From the NCBI GenBank assembly GCA_035292585.1, contig DATDPU010000155.1:55879-119878 (forward strand): 64,000 nucleotides of DNA, in the 5' to 3' direction. Below, piece by piece: positions 8,285 through 16,381 of the stretch. Within the stretch, counting starts at the first letter, position 1. Every line of letters begins with the position of its first letter. The notes below the pieces were generated by a model, which saw only the letters and a list, made by a program, of their open reading frames with translations, had not been told where the DNA came from and searched no databases. The stretch comes from DASSFZ01 sp035292585. Its GTDB lineage: Bacteria > Chloroflexota > Anaerolineae > Fen-1058. Both the position numbers and the translations under genes were made by a program.

Positions 8285-9571
8285 ATGACTGCTGACACGT
8301 TGACGGTTACGGATAATCGCACCGGCAAAACCTACGAGGTCCCGATCGCGCACGGCGCAATCCGAGCGGCTGACTTGCGCCAGATCAAGACCGGCCCCGA
8401 CGACTTCGGCCTGATGAGTTACGATCCGGCGTTCTTGAACACCGCGTCGACCAGGAGCACCATCACCTACATCGACGGCGATCGGGGCATCCTGCGCTAT
8501 CGCGGTTATCCCATCGAGCAGCTGGCCGAAAAAAGCACTTACCTCGAAACGGCTTATCTCATCCTGTTCGGCGAGCTGCCCACGGCCGATCAACTCCAGC
8601 ACTGGGAATACGAAATTCTCCACCACACCTTCTTGCACGAGAACCTCAAACACCACATGGAAGCGTTCCGTTACGACGCCCACCCGATGGGGATGTTCAT
8701 CAGCACCGTGGCGGCGCTCTCCACCTTTTACCCTGAGGCGCGCGCAGTACACAACCCGGAAGCGCGCTTGAAGCAGATCCATCGTCTCATCGCCAAAGTG
8801 CCAACCATCGCCGCGTTCTCCTATCGCCACAACCGTGGACTGCCGTATGTCTATCCCGACAACGATCTGAGCTACCCCGGCAACTTTCTCAATATGCTCG
8901 ACAAGATGACGCAGGTCAGGTATCAACCCGACCCGATCAAGGAGCGCGCGCTGGATGTGCTGTTCATCCTGCACGCCGACCACGAGCAAAACTGCGGCGC
9001 CAACGCCATGCGCTCGATCGGTTCCTCGTTGACCGATCCGTACACGGCCATGGCCGGCGCGGCGGCGGCGCTGTTCGGCCCGTTGCACGGCGGCGCGAAC
9101 GAGGAAGTGCTGAAGATGCTCAACGAGATCGGCCGCGTCAAGCACGTCCCGGCCTTCATCGAGCGGGTCAAGGGGGGCGCGACGCGCTTGATGGGCTTCG
9201 GGCATCGCGTCTACAAGAACTATGACCCGCGCGCCAAGATCATCAAGCGCACCGCCGACGAGGTCTTCAAGGTCACCGGCGTTAATCCTCTACTGGAGAT
9301 CGCGCTGGAGCTGGAGCGTATCGCCTTACGGGACGAGTATTTCATCTCACGCAAGCTCTATCCCAACGTCGATTTCTACTCCGGCCTCATTTACGAAGCC
9401 TTGGGCTTCCCGGTCGAGTTCTTCCCGGTGCTGTTCGCCATCCCGCGCACGGTGGGCTGGCTGGCGCAATGGGTCGAGATGCTGGAAGACCCGGAGCAGA
9501 AGATCGCCCGCCCGCGCCAGGTGTATCTCGGCCACGATACGCGCGATTACGCGCCGCTGGGGCGGCGCTAG
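8285..9571 (+). CDS. gltA: Citrate synthase
   Basis: It condenses oxaloacetate and acetyl-CoA to citrate. The 428 residues fit the type II family. The ATG giving MTADTLTV follows AGAGGAG with good spacing. Visible family motifs are GDRGILRYRGYPIEQLA near the N-terminus, the active-site His regions FGPLHGGANEEVL and GFGHRVYKNYDPRAK, and the C-terminal NVDFYSGLIYEALGFP with the catalytic Asp. It is separated from the hyp operon by a hairpin and is probably transcribed on its own. Confidence 0.96.
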   Translation: MTADTLTVTDNRTGKTYEVPIAHGAIRAADLRQIKTGPDDFGLMSYDPAFLNTASTRSTITYIDGDRGILRYRGYPIEQLAEKSTYLETAYLILFGELPTADQLQHWEYEILHHTFLHENLKHHMEAFRYDAHPMGMFISTVAALSTFYPEARAVHNPEARLKQIHRLIAKVPTIAAFSYRHNRGLPYVYPDNDLSYPGNFLNMLDKMTQVRYQPDPIKERALDVLFILHADHEQNCGANAMRSIGSSLTDPYTAMAGAAAALFGPLHGGANEEVLKMLNEIGRVKHVPAFIERVKGGATRLMGFGHRVYKNYDPRAKIIKRTADEVFKVTGVNPLLEIALELERIALRDEYFISRKLYPNVDFYSGLIYEALGFPVEFFPVLFAIPRTVGWLAQWVEMLEDPEQKIARPRQVYLGHDTRDYAPLGRR

Positions 9572-9662
9572 GTCATCCACGAATCTGCACGCATCCACAC
9601 CAATGTGGATGTTGAACGTGAGGGCGACTCATCGAGCCGCCCTCAAGGTTATAATTCGCTCC

Positions 9663-10370
9663 ATGAATGTTTCAGAAACGCGCCTGGTCGCCGATGGGTC
9701 AGCCCTTGGAGCGACCGGCTTGATCCATCGGATGTGGCAGCCGGCCGGCGTCGGCCCGCATCCGGCGGTCGTCATGCTGCACGGTCGCAGCGGCGACGAA
9801 GATGTGATGTGGGTTTTTGCCTCGACGCTCCCGCGCGATTGGTTGATCGTCGCGCCGCGCGGCCTGCAACCCGATCCGGACGGCGGCTACACCTGGCATC
9901 CACGCACACCCGATCAATGGCCGACGCTCCAGGCGTTCGATACGGCGGTCGCTACGGTAGTCCGGTTGCTCCGTGCGCTGCCCGATCTATACCATGCCGA
10001 CCCGGATCACATTTACCTGATGGGCTTCAGCCAGGGAGCGGCGCTGGCCTTCGCGACGGCGATGCGCCAGCCGGGGTTGGTGCAAGGGATTGCGGCGTTG
10101 GTCGGGTTTATACCGACCGATTGCGCTGACGCGGCGAGCCTGGCGGCGCTGAAGGATTTGCTGGCCTTCATGGCGGTCGGCCAGGAGGACGAGCGTATCC
10201 CGCTGGAGCGCTCGCAGGCGTGCGCGCGGACGCTGCGTGCGGCGGGCGCGCGGCTGGAGTATCACGAGTACAACACCGGGCACAAACTCAGCGCCGAGGC
10301 GCTGCGCGACTTGAAGGCGTGGTGGGAAGCGCGCGGCAAAGAGTCGCTTCGACGATCAGATCGCCGGTAA
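9663..10370 (+). CDS. Alpha/beta-hydrolase of the phospholipase/carboxylesterase family
   Basis: This 235-residue esterase-like protein has the nucleophile elbow GFSQGA, the oxyanion-side motif VVMLHGRSGDE and a C-terminal NTGHKLS carrying the catalytic His. An Asp in the GQEDERIP block probably completes the triad. This arrangement is typical of the YpfH/EstB-like group. The ATG at 9663 is chosen because upstream in-frame sequence is a shadow of gltA. The substrate cannot be told from sequence. It converges on the radical SAM gene. Confidence 0.82.
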   Translation: MNVSETRLVADGSALGATGLIHRMWQPAGVGPHPAVVMLHGRSGDEDVMWVFASTLPRDWLIVAPRGLQPDPDGGYTWHPRTPDQWPTLQAFDTAVATVVRLLRALPDLYHADPDHIYLMGFSQGAALAFATAMRQPGLVQGIAALVGFIPTDCADAASLAALKDLLAFMAVGQEDERIPLERSQACARTLRAAGARLEYHEYNTGHKLSAEALRDLKAWWEARGKESLRRSDRR

Positions 10371-10423
10371 ACCACGCGCCGATGTGCATCCGGCGGCAGT
10401 TCAAGCCGGATCGGCGAGCGGTT

Positions 10424-11749
10424 CTATTGTGCGCGACGCAGGGTTTCGCGCCACACCCCGCCGCTATCGGCGATGCGCCTCAACAGCAGTTGTCGCGTGA
10501 TCGAGCGATTGATCTCGCAGCGTGGACTATGGCGCAGGTGCGCGCCGGCCTCGCGGCCGAAGACGCGCGGGTAGCAATCGCCGGCGCACGACCAGTAGCA
10601 AAAGCAGTCGCGACACGTGTCGCGCCGTTCTTGCAGGAGCGCGTGCAGCCGGGCGCGCGCGGCGCGGTCTAACACCACGTTTCCATTTTCGATCCGGCCG
10701 ATGACGGACCGCCCGGCCAGGGGATGAGCCGGCCCGGCGATTTCGTAGCACGTGACCAACTCGCCGTTCGCGTTGACGATCAGGGCGCTGAAGGGAGCGG
10801 CGCAGAAAGCCGTGGTCACCGTTCCCAAGCGCGCGCCCGAATATAGCAAGCGCCGCCCGTGACTCGACGCAACGTCGAACGCTTCGAGAAACGCTTCGAC
10901 AAACGCCTGCGCTTCAGCCGCATCCGGCTGGCCGGGCCCGCCGCGCGCGCTGCTGAAAGCCGGCTCGACCTGCATCGATTCGCATTGCGTTTCCCCACAC
11001 AGGAAACGGACGTCGCGCGGAAAGTTGCTCCAGGGCGCAGTCGCCGTCATGCGAATGCCGTAGGGAAAGGCGCGGCGGTCGAGTTCGGCGACGGTGCGCA
11101 TGACCTGCGGCGACGAGGGGCGGCCGGACGCGAGCGGCCGCTGGCGGTTCTGGGTTTCCGGGCTGCCGTCGAGCGAGAGGCTGAGTCCATCCAGCTGGTC
11201 GATGATCCAGGCGCACTGGCGCGCAGACCACAGCCCGTTGGAGGTCAATCTGATTTTTGCCGGAAGCGAGCGCCGGCGCGCATAGTCGGTACACGCGGTC
11301 AATACGCGCCAGGCGTAGGTCGGCTCGCCGCCGCCGTGGAAGGAGACCTCGAACTGCGACTGGCCCAGCTCACTGGCGATTTGGCAGACGTAATCGATGG
11401 CCGCGCGGCCCAGCTCGAACGACAACTGTTGCCGGGGCAACTCGCCGGCCGAGGTATAGCAGTAGGTGCAGCGCAGCTGGCATTGATTGGTGAGCAGGAG
11501 AACGGCGGTGGTAGGCCGAAAGTCTGCGCCCGGCGGTTCGGGCGCCGGCGGATCTGGTTCGTAGAAACCGATCGCGCGCAGAAATTCATGCACGTCGCTA
11601 TTCGCGGCGCGGACAGCGGTTTCGCCGGCGCGAGCGAGGTTCGCCATCGCACGGTTGCCGACGAAGGCCAGGCCGGCCAGGGGCCGATAGAGGATGAATC
11701 TATCAGCGTTCGCGGCATCGCCGAGGGGAATCACGCAGGTGTCCATCAT
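10424..11749 (-). CDS. Radical SAM/SPASM domain protein (peptide- or protein-modifying type)
   Basis: The 441-residue protein has the radical SAM motif CxxxCxxC at Cys90, Cys94 and Cys97 (CQLRCTYC). The C-terminal SPASM pattern is complete: a Cys, then Gly and Cys in the CAAPFSALIV to GELVTC block, then C-x2-C-x5-C-x3-C in CRDCFCYWSCAGDC and a last Cys in SPRCEINR. SPASM proteins usually carry two auxiliary [4Fe-4S] clusters and act on peptides or protein side chains (sulfatase maturases, RiPP enzymes, quinohemoprotein maturases). No obvious precursor peptide was seen nearby. It lies downstream of and in the same direction as the DUF1573-like selenoprotein candidate, separated by a structured repeat. 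Confidence 0.8.
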   Translation of the reverse strand: MMDTCVIPLGDAANADRFILYRPLAGLAFVGNRAMANLARAGETAVRAANSDVHEFLRAIGFYEPDPPAPEPPGADFRPTTAVLLLTNQCQLRCTYCYTSAGELPRQQLSFELGRAAIDYVCQIASELGQSQFEVSFHGGGEPTYAWRVLTACTDYARRRSLPAKIRLTSNGLWSARQCAWIIDQLDGLSLSLDGSPETQNRQRPLASGRPSSPQVMRTVAELDRRAFPYGIRMTATAPWSNFPRDVRFLCGETQCESMQVEPAFSSARGGPGQPDAAEAQAFVEAFLEAFDVASSHGRRLLYSGARLGTVTTAFCAAPFSALIVNANGELVTCYEIAGPAHPLAGRSVIGRIENGNVVLDRAARARLHALLQERRDTCRDCFCYWSCAGDCYPRVFGREAGAHLRHSPRCEINRSITRQLLLRRIADSGGVWRETLRRAQ

Positions 11750-11754
11750 TTCCC

Positions 11755-11885
11755 TCTAGTACCCCGACCACTTAATTTTGCGGGGTTGGGACGGCACAAC
11801 CGCCGCCCTCTTTAGAAGGCCATGAAAGGCGGCGGCTGGCACTGCCGTCCGCCGCAGTGCAACTGCGGCGGGAACTACGCAACTT
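11755..11885. repeat. Structured repeat with nested hairpins
   Basis: GGACGGCA (11789-11796) pairs with TGCCGTCC (11843-11850) and encloses CGCCGCC/GGCGGCG (11801-11807 with 11828-11834). A second hairpin follows: CCGCCGCAGT (11849-11858) with ACTGCGGCGG (11862-11871). The GCCGCAGT/ACTGCGGC core is shared with the miniature element at 39464-39556. It may act as a terminator or processing signal between the DUF1573-like and radical SAM genes. Confidence 0.55.
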
Positions 11886-11966
11886 CAGATTGTTGAAGCA
11901 CTAGTTTGAAACTATAGGCGCTAACCTCGCCGCTGAGCGATTGCGTAACGGCGAGTTCAAGGCTGT

Positions 11967-12476
11967 TCACGGCACCCAATTCGAAATGACGGCGAGGATT
12001 CGATCGGGTTGGGTCGGGTCGTTCGTCGGCACGTGGACGGCGAAGTTATGCCGCCCGCCCATTTCGGCCCCGTGCATCATGAACTGCATCGATAAGCGCG
12101 TGCGCTCGCCGGGATTGAGGACCATCGAACCGATGGTCGGTGTGGGCGGTCAACATCCCTCCACAACTTCGACGTAAGGCTTCTCTTTAAAGTAGAGCGG
12201 TTGATCGCCGGTGTTAGTCAGTTCGAAATTCACACTGACCGGCTGGCCCAGCCGCACATTCCCCAAATCGACCCGTTCCTGATCGGCCTTCAGTTTCGGC
12301 GCGCCGGTCACTTCCGGGGTGGGCTGCGGGCCGGCGGTGTTTCCACCCGCGCCGAAGATCACTAGCGCGGCGATCGCCACCAATACGACCCCGCCGACTA
12401 TGATCAGCAACGGGTTGATCGACGCAGATGGCGCTTGTTTCGGCACCGGTCGTCTCGATTTCTTCTTGCTACTCAC
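11967..12476 (-). CDS. DUF1573-like membrane-anchored protein, probable selenoprotein (in-frame TGA at codon 109)
   Basis: The frame opens with ATG at 12476 and shows a basic N-terminus, one transmembrane segment (about 22-43) and a beta-rich DUF1573-like domain (VDLGNVRLGQPVSVNFELTN). It reaches TGA at 12150-12152 directly after EGC. Without any shift the same frame continues for 60 codons with sense that fits the domain (LNPGERTRLSMQFMMHGAEM, then HVPTNDPTQPDR) and stops after SNWVP. As I recall the family, homologues have a vicinal Cys pair before Pro-Pro here, so TGA stands where the second Cys would be (C108-U109-P-P). A perfect hairpin starts 11 nt after the TGA. The total is 169 residues if read through. 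The Met/His-rich MMH-x3-MGG-x-H segment could bind copper. A nonsense mutation is the alternative. Confidence 0.72.
12120..12138 (-). promoter_or_regulatory. Candidate bacterial SECIS hairpin for the DUF1573-like protein
   Basis: On the minus strand GACCATCG pairs perfectly with CGATGGTC around a GTT loop. The stem begins 11 nt after the TGA and the loop begins 19 nt after it, within the 16-37 nt window reported for bacterial SECIS elements. The loop starts with the required G. The hairpin is inside the coding sequence, as expected for SelB-dependent decoding. Confidence 0.65.
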
Positions 12477-12540
12477 GCTTCATACCTCCCCTCGTCCTTA
12501 ATCACCCAGTCACTGGGGTGTTTACCTGTATACCAACTAC

Positions 12541-12715
12541 TGCTCCGCCACAGGGAAAATGACGGGTAGCTTAGCCCCTTGTGGGCGTCTGACGGGCACG
12601 AGCTGAGCGCTATGCACGTGAACGAGGTGACCGATCCAAGTAGCTCAACCCCTGGTGGGCGTCTGACGGGCACGAGGCCCTACGCTACGCCCATCAAAAT
12701 CACTGTGGCGGAGCA
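12541..12715. mobile_element. Miniature inverted-repeat element flanked by CTAC
   Basis: Perfect 13-bp terminal repeats are TGCTCCGCCACAG at 12541-12553 and CTGTGGCGGAGCA at 12703-12715. CTAC occurs directly outside both ends (12537-12540 and 12716-12719), consistent with a 4-bp target duplication. The interior holds two copies of the palindromic repeat with GTGGGCGTCTGACGGGCACGAG. No transposase is encoded. The right duplication contains the stop codon of the neighbouring CuA-cytochrome c gene. A related element sits at 19158-19284. Confidence 0.7.
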
Positions 12716-13723
12716 CTACCTATCTACCTGCATGTTGGTATATGGGTATGTCTGAAACTGGAACGTCCACAAATAATCGTCGATGGCCCACGACTGGCTG
12801 TCGGTAAAAATCGGTCCCCAATAGGGCATGCCGGTGCCCATGCCGCCGCGCACCATTTTGCCCTGCAGTAACGCGGGACTTGCGCCGAGCATCTTCACCG
12901 CGTCGGTGAAATCGGCTGGCGTTTGCGTATCGCGGCTTAGATCGCCGTGTGCTTGCCCTGTCAGCGACTCGGCCATCACACCGTCGCCCGCGCCGGTCTC
13001 GCCGTGGCACGCCGCGCAGTTCGCGGCATACAGTTTTCGGCCAACCTCCAGCGGCTGCGGCGTTGTGTTCGACTGCCAGATAAACGCAACCAGGTCCCAA
13101 ACTTGCGCGTCGGTTAAATCGCGGGTGAACGGTTCGGCGCGGAGTTCCTGCCAAACCTGGGCCGGGCTGTGTGCGCGATAAGTGTCGGTTGTAAGATAAG
13201 TCTTCGGAATCGTCACGCCGAGTTGCGCGCCGCGCGCGGCAGAGGGCATTCGATCGGGGATAACCTGCGCTTCGTGCGGCGCATCGATGTCGAGGCCGAG
13301 CGTCACGTACAACGGCGGCTCCGCAGCGGGGATCGCGCCCGGCCCGCTCACCTCGATCATCCCGCGCATACGCCAATGATTCGGCCCGCACCAGCGTGTG
13401 CAATAGAATGTGTACTTGCCCGGCGTGTCGAACCTGAGTGTCGTTTCGGTAATTTCGCCCGGCTTCACGTCGATGGCGGGCCAATCGGTCTGGCCGACAG
13501 CGAAGCCGTGCATCACGTCATCGGAAGTCAGGCGCAGGTGCAGCGGCTGACCGACCGTTGCCGTGAGATCGGCCGGCGTCCAACCGCCCACTTCCGACAT
13601 CACACCGTGAATCTCGATTGTCTGTCCGGCCGCCGATTCGGTGTTGCCCGCGACGAGCGCGATCACCGGCAGCACGATAGCCAGCGCGAACACCATCAGG
13701 CGAGCGAGGCGTTCGGCGTTCAT
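12716..13723 (-). CDS. CuA-type cupredoxin fused to cytochrome c
   Basis: The 335-residue exported protein has an N-terminal signal/anchor (about 8-28) and a cupredoxin domain with a full CuA ligand set: His in DVMHGFAV and C-x3-C-x3-H-x2-M in CTRWCGPNHWRM. A C-terminal cytochrome c domain has the haem motif CAACH and a likely distal Met in the GMGTGMPYWGP region. It looks like the soluble electron-accepting part of cytochrome oxidase subunit II, but lacks the usual two-helix hairpin, and no oxidase subunit I is in the window. Its ATG overlaps the stop of the upstream Fe-S protein by four bases, so translation is probably coupled. The TAG stop lies in the target duplication of a miniature element. 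Confidence 0.85.
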   Translation of the reverse strand: MNAERLARLMVFALAIVLPVIALVAGNTESAAGQTIEIHGVMSEVGGWTPADLTATVGQPLHLRLTSDDVMHGFAVGQTDWPAIDVKPGEITETTLRFDTPGKYTFYCTRWCGPNHWRMRGMIEVSGPGAIPAAEPPLYVTLGLDIDAPHEAQVIPDRMPSAARGAQLGVTIPKTYLTTDTYRAHSPAQVWQELRAEPFTRDLTDAQVWDLVAFIWQSNTTPQPLEVGRKLYAANCAACHGETGAGDGVMAESLTGQAHGDLSRDTQTPADFTDAVKMLGASPALLQGKMVRGGMGTGMPYWGPIFTDSQSWAIDDYLWTFQFQTYPYTNMQVDR

Positions 13724-15144
13724 CCGATCAACAACCCCAGCAAGCCGATCGTCACCATCAAACAGAAACCCATCACCGGCGCCGCTTGTTTCGTCGCCGT
13801 CCGACCCGGTAACTGTTCAGAGGCGATGCGGTGAACAGCCACGCTCGCCCACGCCAGCCCGCCGAGCAAGACAACGGTCTGCAAGAAGGGCACGATCTGC
13901 ATGAGGTAAGGCGTCCAACTGATCTGTGCAGCGCCGAGCAAGTTCCAGCCGCGCCCCAGCGGGTCGGACAACGCTGGCCACACATACGAGAGGTTGGCGA
14001 ACACGAACGACAGGCTGAACGCGATCCACGCCGCCAGGCCGAGTGGGATGAGCGCATACGCAAACGACGCGAACGCTTTTTTCGCTTTGACTTTCGAGCC
14101 GGATAGCCGGCGCCCGAGGTGGACGGCGATCAGGAACGCGCCGGGCAACACGCCGAAAAGCAGCGCGAGGAATCCCGCTGCGTAGATGAGCCACTCGCCC
14201 GATCCGATGGCATAGGCAGCTGATTTGAGATTTCCCCACGGCCCCAACATCACCGCAGAGTAAACGATCGCGCTGCCCAGCATGATGAAAGCTTTGAACG
14301 CCTCGTCGAGTTTCCGGCTTGTCGGCTGCCACAAGTCCGCGCCGAACGCGCGCAGGTTCACGGCGATGTTGTCGTGCGGGCAAGTCCGCAGGCACTCCAT
14401 GCACGCGCCGCAGTAGGTGTTCTTCACCAGGCCGCCGGGGAAGACCTGCCAGGGACAGCCGTAGCCGTCGGCGTTGCCGGTGTAGCACGTCTTAGTCGTG
14501 TGCGCCGCGCAGACGGCCGTATCTTTCACGCGCAACTCGATCGGCGCGAGCTGCGCGTACAGGCCGATGAAGCCGCCCACCGGGCACAGGTAGCGGCAGA
14601 ACGCGCGTCGCTCGAAGATCAGGCTGGCGCCGATGGCGAGGGCCAGAAACAGCGCGAGGACGAGTGCAGTCACGCTCGGCTGGGTGAGCACGATCGAACT
14701 GAACAGCGCGACGAGCGCAAACGTGACGTTCTGCAACCAGATGTTGCGAAACTTGTTCGGCCAACGCCTGCCCAGCCCGATCCCTTTTCCGCGCGGCCCG
14801 AGGATCGCTCCGTTTTGCAGCCATTCGCCGGGTAACGGGATCGGGCAAATGCTGCACCAGCCGCGCCCGAACACCGGCACGGCGATCAACATGAGCAGCG
14901 CCCACCACGCGATCCACACGAACACGATGCCGAAGTTGCGGCTGCCCACCGGCGTCCCGGCCAGCCCGGCGACGATCGCGAAGACGAACCCGGCCAGCGC
15001 GAGTACGCGGAGGATGAACTGCGGCCAACGGTTGCGCAGCAGGGTCTTGAATAGCGGAACGCGCGTGATCTCGATGCGTGTCGCAATGGCTTTATTGGAC
15101 GCGGATAAACGCGGATTAACGCTGATAAATCGATCTGTGTTCAT
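13720..15144 (-). CDS. NapH/NosR-like membrane 4Fe-4S protein
   Basis: About 474 residues with several hydrophobic segments and polyferredoxin-type cysteines: CSICPIPLPG and CRYLCPVGG in the membrane part, an extra VCAAH/CYTGNADGYGCPW region, and a ferredoxin motif CGACMECLRTCPHD. NapH, NosR and CcoG-like proteins pass electrons from the quinol pool to periplasmic partners. Here partners are probably the flanking CuA proteins. The ATG at 15144 overlaps the stop of the upstream cupredoxin (ATGA), and a further in-frame ATG lies at 15165. The first 20 or so codons are word-like DNA (15085-15140, a partial palindrome with GGACGCGGA and TCCGCGTCC), so the native N-terminus may be shorter. Confidence 0.85.
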   Translation of the reverse strand: MNTDRFISVNPRLSASNKAIATRIEITRVPLFKTLLRNRWPQFILRVLALAGFVFAIVAGLAGTPVGSRNFGIVFVWIAWWALLMLIAVPVFGRGWCSICPIPLPGEWLQNGAILGPRGKGIGLGRRWPNKFRNIWLQNVTFALVALFSSIVLTQPSVTALVLALFLALAIGASLIFERRAFCRYLCPVGGFIGLYAQLAPIELRVKDTAVCAAHTTKTCYTGNADGYGCPWQVFPGGLVKNTYCGACMECLRTCPHDNIAVNLRAFGADLWQPTSRKLDEAFKAFIMLGSAIVYSAVMLGPWGNLKSAAYAIGSGEWLIYAAGFLALLFGVLPGAFLIAVHLGRRLSGSKVKAKKAFASFAYALIPLGLAAWIAFSLSFVFANLSYVWPALSDPLGRGWNLLGAAQISWTPYLMQIVPFLQTVVLLGGLAWASVAVHRIASEQLPGRTATKQAAPVMGFCLMVTIGLLGLLIG

Positions 15145-15605
15145 CCGCGTCCTAATCGTAACCATATCCCGGCAAAGGCGACGAGCACCGCCAGCCCGAT
15201 CGCACGCCACAGCAGCGCATTGGGACCGACGTTGAGTTTGCCGATCATGAAGGGGTGCAGCGCGCCGCACGTCACCGAGCAGCGGAAGCGAAACGCGCCG
15301 GGCTGATCGGCGGTGAAGGCCAGGCGGGCAGTCTGACCCGGATCGGCGGTGATGTTCAGATCGTAGCCGTCGAGGTACAAACCGTGGACCACGTCGGTCG
15401 CAGCGAGATCGATCGTCACCCGGTCGCCGGGATTGACGGCGATATCGGCCGGGGTGTAGGCAAAGCTGCCGGCTTCGATGCGGAAATGTCGATCGGTTGG
15501 GGCAGCGGAAAGCGTCGGGATGGGGACGACGACGATTACCAGCCCGATAAGCCCGATCGCCATCGCCCTCCACCACTTGACGCGCTTCCGTCGTTCATTC
15601 TGCAT
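15141..15605 (-). CDS. Membrane-anchored CuA-type cupredoxin
   Basis: The 154-residue protein has an N-terminal hydrophobic segment (about 13-33), a cupredoxin domain with His in DVVHGLYL and the CuA pattern C-x3-C-x3-H-x2-M in CSVTCGALHPFM, and a C-terminal transmembrane helix (about 132-150). It resembles the copper domain of cytochrome oxidase subunit II or nitrous oxide reductase, with a different membrane topology. It overlaps the next gene by four bases and follows the PCYCGC lipoprotein by 13 bases, so all four are probably one operon. It is the second CuA protein in the cluster. Confidence 0.83.
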   Translation of the reverse strand: MQNERRKRVKWWRAMAIGLIGLVIVVVPIPTLSAAPTDRHFRIEAGSFAYTPADIAVNPGDRVTIDLAATDVVHGLYLDGYDLNITADPGQTARLAFTADQPGAFRFRCSVTCGALHPFMIGKLNVGPNALLWRAIGLAVLVAFAGIWLRLGRG

Positions 15606-15618
15606 TCTGCATCGATCT

Positions 15619-16071
15619 CTAGGGCATGTTCGTCGGGCCGAAGCGCGAATACGCCCCGTCGACGTAAGCCTTGATATTCGTTACGTCCTGACCCTGTTTG
15701 AGCAGACGCATCGCATCTTGCGTGATATCGACGCAGATCGAGCAGCCCAGCGCGTGGGGATCGAACTCAGTCGATCCGTCGGCGGCGGTCCCGGCCACGT
15801 AGCACGCATAGTTCGAGGTGTGCCCCATCGCGCCGCAGCCGCAATAGCACGGAAGGCGTTGCAGCACGTCGGGATTGGCGACGGCGAATTGGTAGGCTTG
15901 CTGCACCGTGACCGGCGCGCTCTGCACCTCGGCCGGCATCGCAGCCAACGGCGCCAACTTGATCTCGTGTTCCGCCTTGTCGGCGGCGCTCCCGCTGCAC
16001 CCGGTCGTCAGGCTACTCAGAATCAGCAGGATAGCGATCAACGGAAACAATATTCGGCGTTTACTCGGCAT
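15619..16071 (-). CDS. PCYCGC-motif lipoprotein
   Basis: The 150-residue protein begins with a lipoprotein signal (LSSLTTGCSGS, lipidated Cys near residue 24) and carries the PCYCGCG motif with further cysteines (NYACYV, LGCSICVDI). This matches the PCYCGC domain family of secreted, Cys-rich lipoproteins of unknown function. The cysteines could hold copper or an Fe-S cluster. ATG at 16071 (MPSKRR) gives a conventional signal peptide. The longer in-frame start at 16098 is less likely. It is the first gene of the CuA/Fe-S cluster. Confidence 0.8.
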   Translation of the reverse strand: MPSKRRILFPLIAILLILSSLTTGCSGSAADKAEHEIKLAPLAAMPAEVQSAPVTVQQAYQFAVANPDVLQRLPCYCGCGAMGHTSNYACYVAGTAADGSTEFDPHALGCSICVDITQDAMRLLKQGQDVTNIKAYVDGAYSRFGPTNMP

Positions 16072-16115
16072 AGTCGTGTTTTCCTGGACTAAGATCAATC
16101 GCGTTTAGTTTAGCT

Positions 16116-16157
16116 GTAGCATAGGGCCTCGCGCCCGCCCGCAAGGGGCTAGACTAC
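16116..16157. repeat. Palindromic repeat in the divergent promoter region
   Basis: An imperfect palindrome runs from GTAGCATAGGGCC to GGGGCTAGACTAC and belongs to the GTAGC...GGCTAC family found throughout the window. The rest of the 310-base divergent gap (16072-16381) is AT-richer around 16190-16250 and must hold the promoters for both directions, but I cannot fix a convincing -35/-10 pair. Confidence 0.5.
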
Positions 16158-16381
16158 GCTAATCTGCCTGGTAGCGCGGCTCAGATTAGTTAACATTTTA
16201 GTCAGCCATAAGCGTGAGTTATAGTGATATAAGTCATCCAATTAGGGTGATTTGCCACTGCGGATAGGGTGAAACGTAATGGCCCCCAGGCTGCAAACCG
16301 CAGGCCAATGGCGCGATTCGCCTATTATTTCTCAGTCGTCCCGAACTGCGTTAGAATGGACGGCGCCAGGGGAGGGCAACC

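Noticed and set aside
9222..9662. N-terminal extension of the esterase frame
   Set aside because: It lies over the gltA coding region and shows no esterase features.
15145..15576. N-terminal extension of the Fe-S protein frame
   Set aside because: It overlaps the CuA cupredoxin gene in another frame and is Arg-rich shadow sequence.
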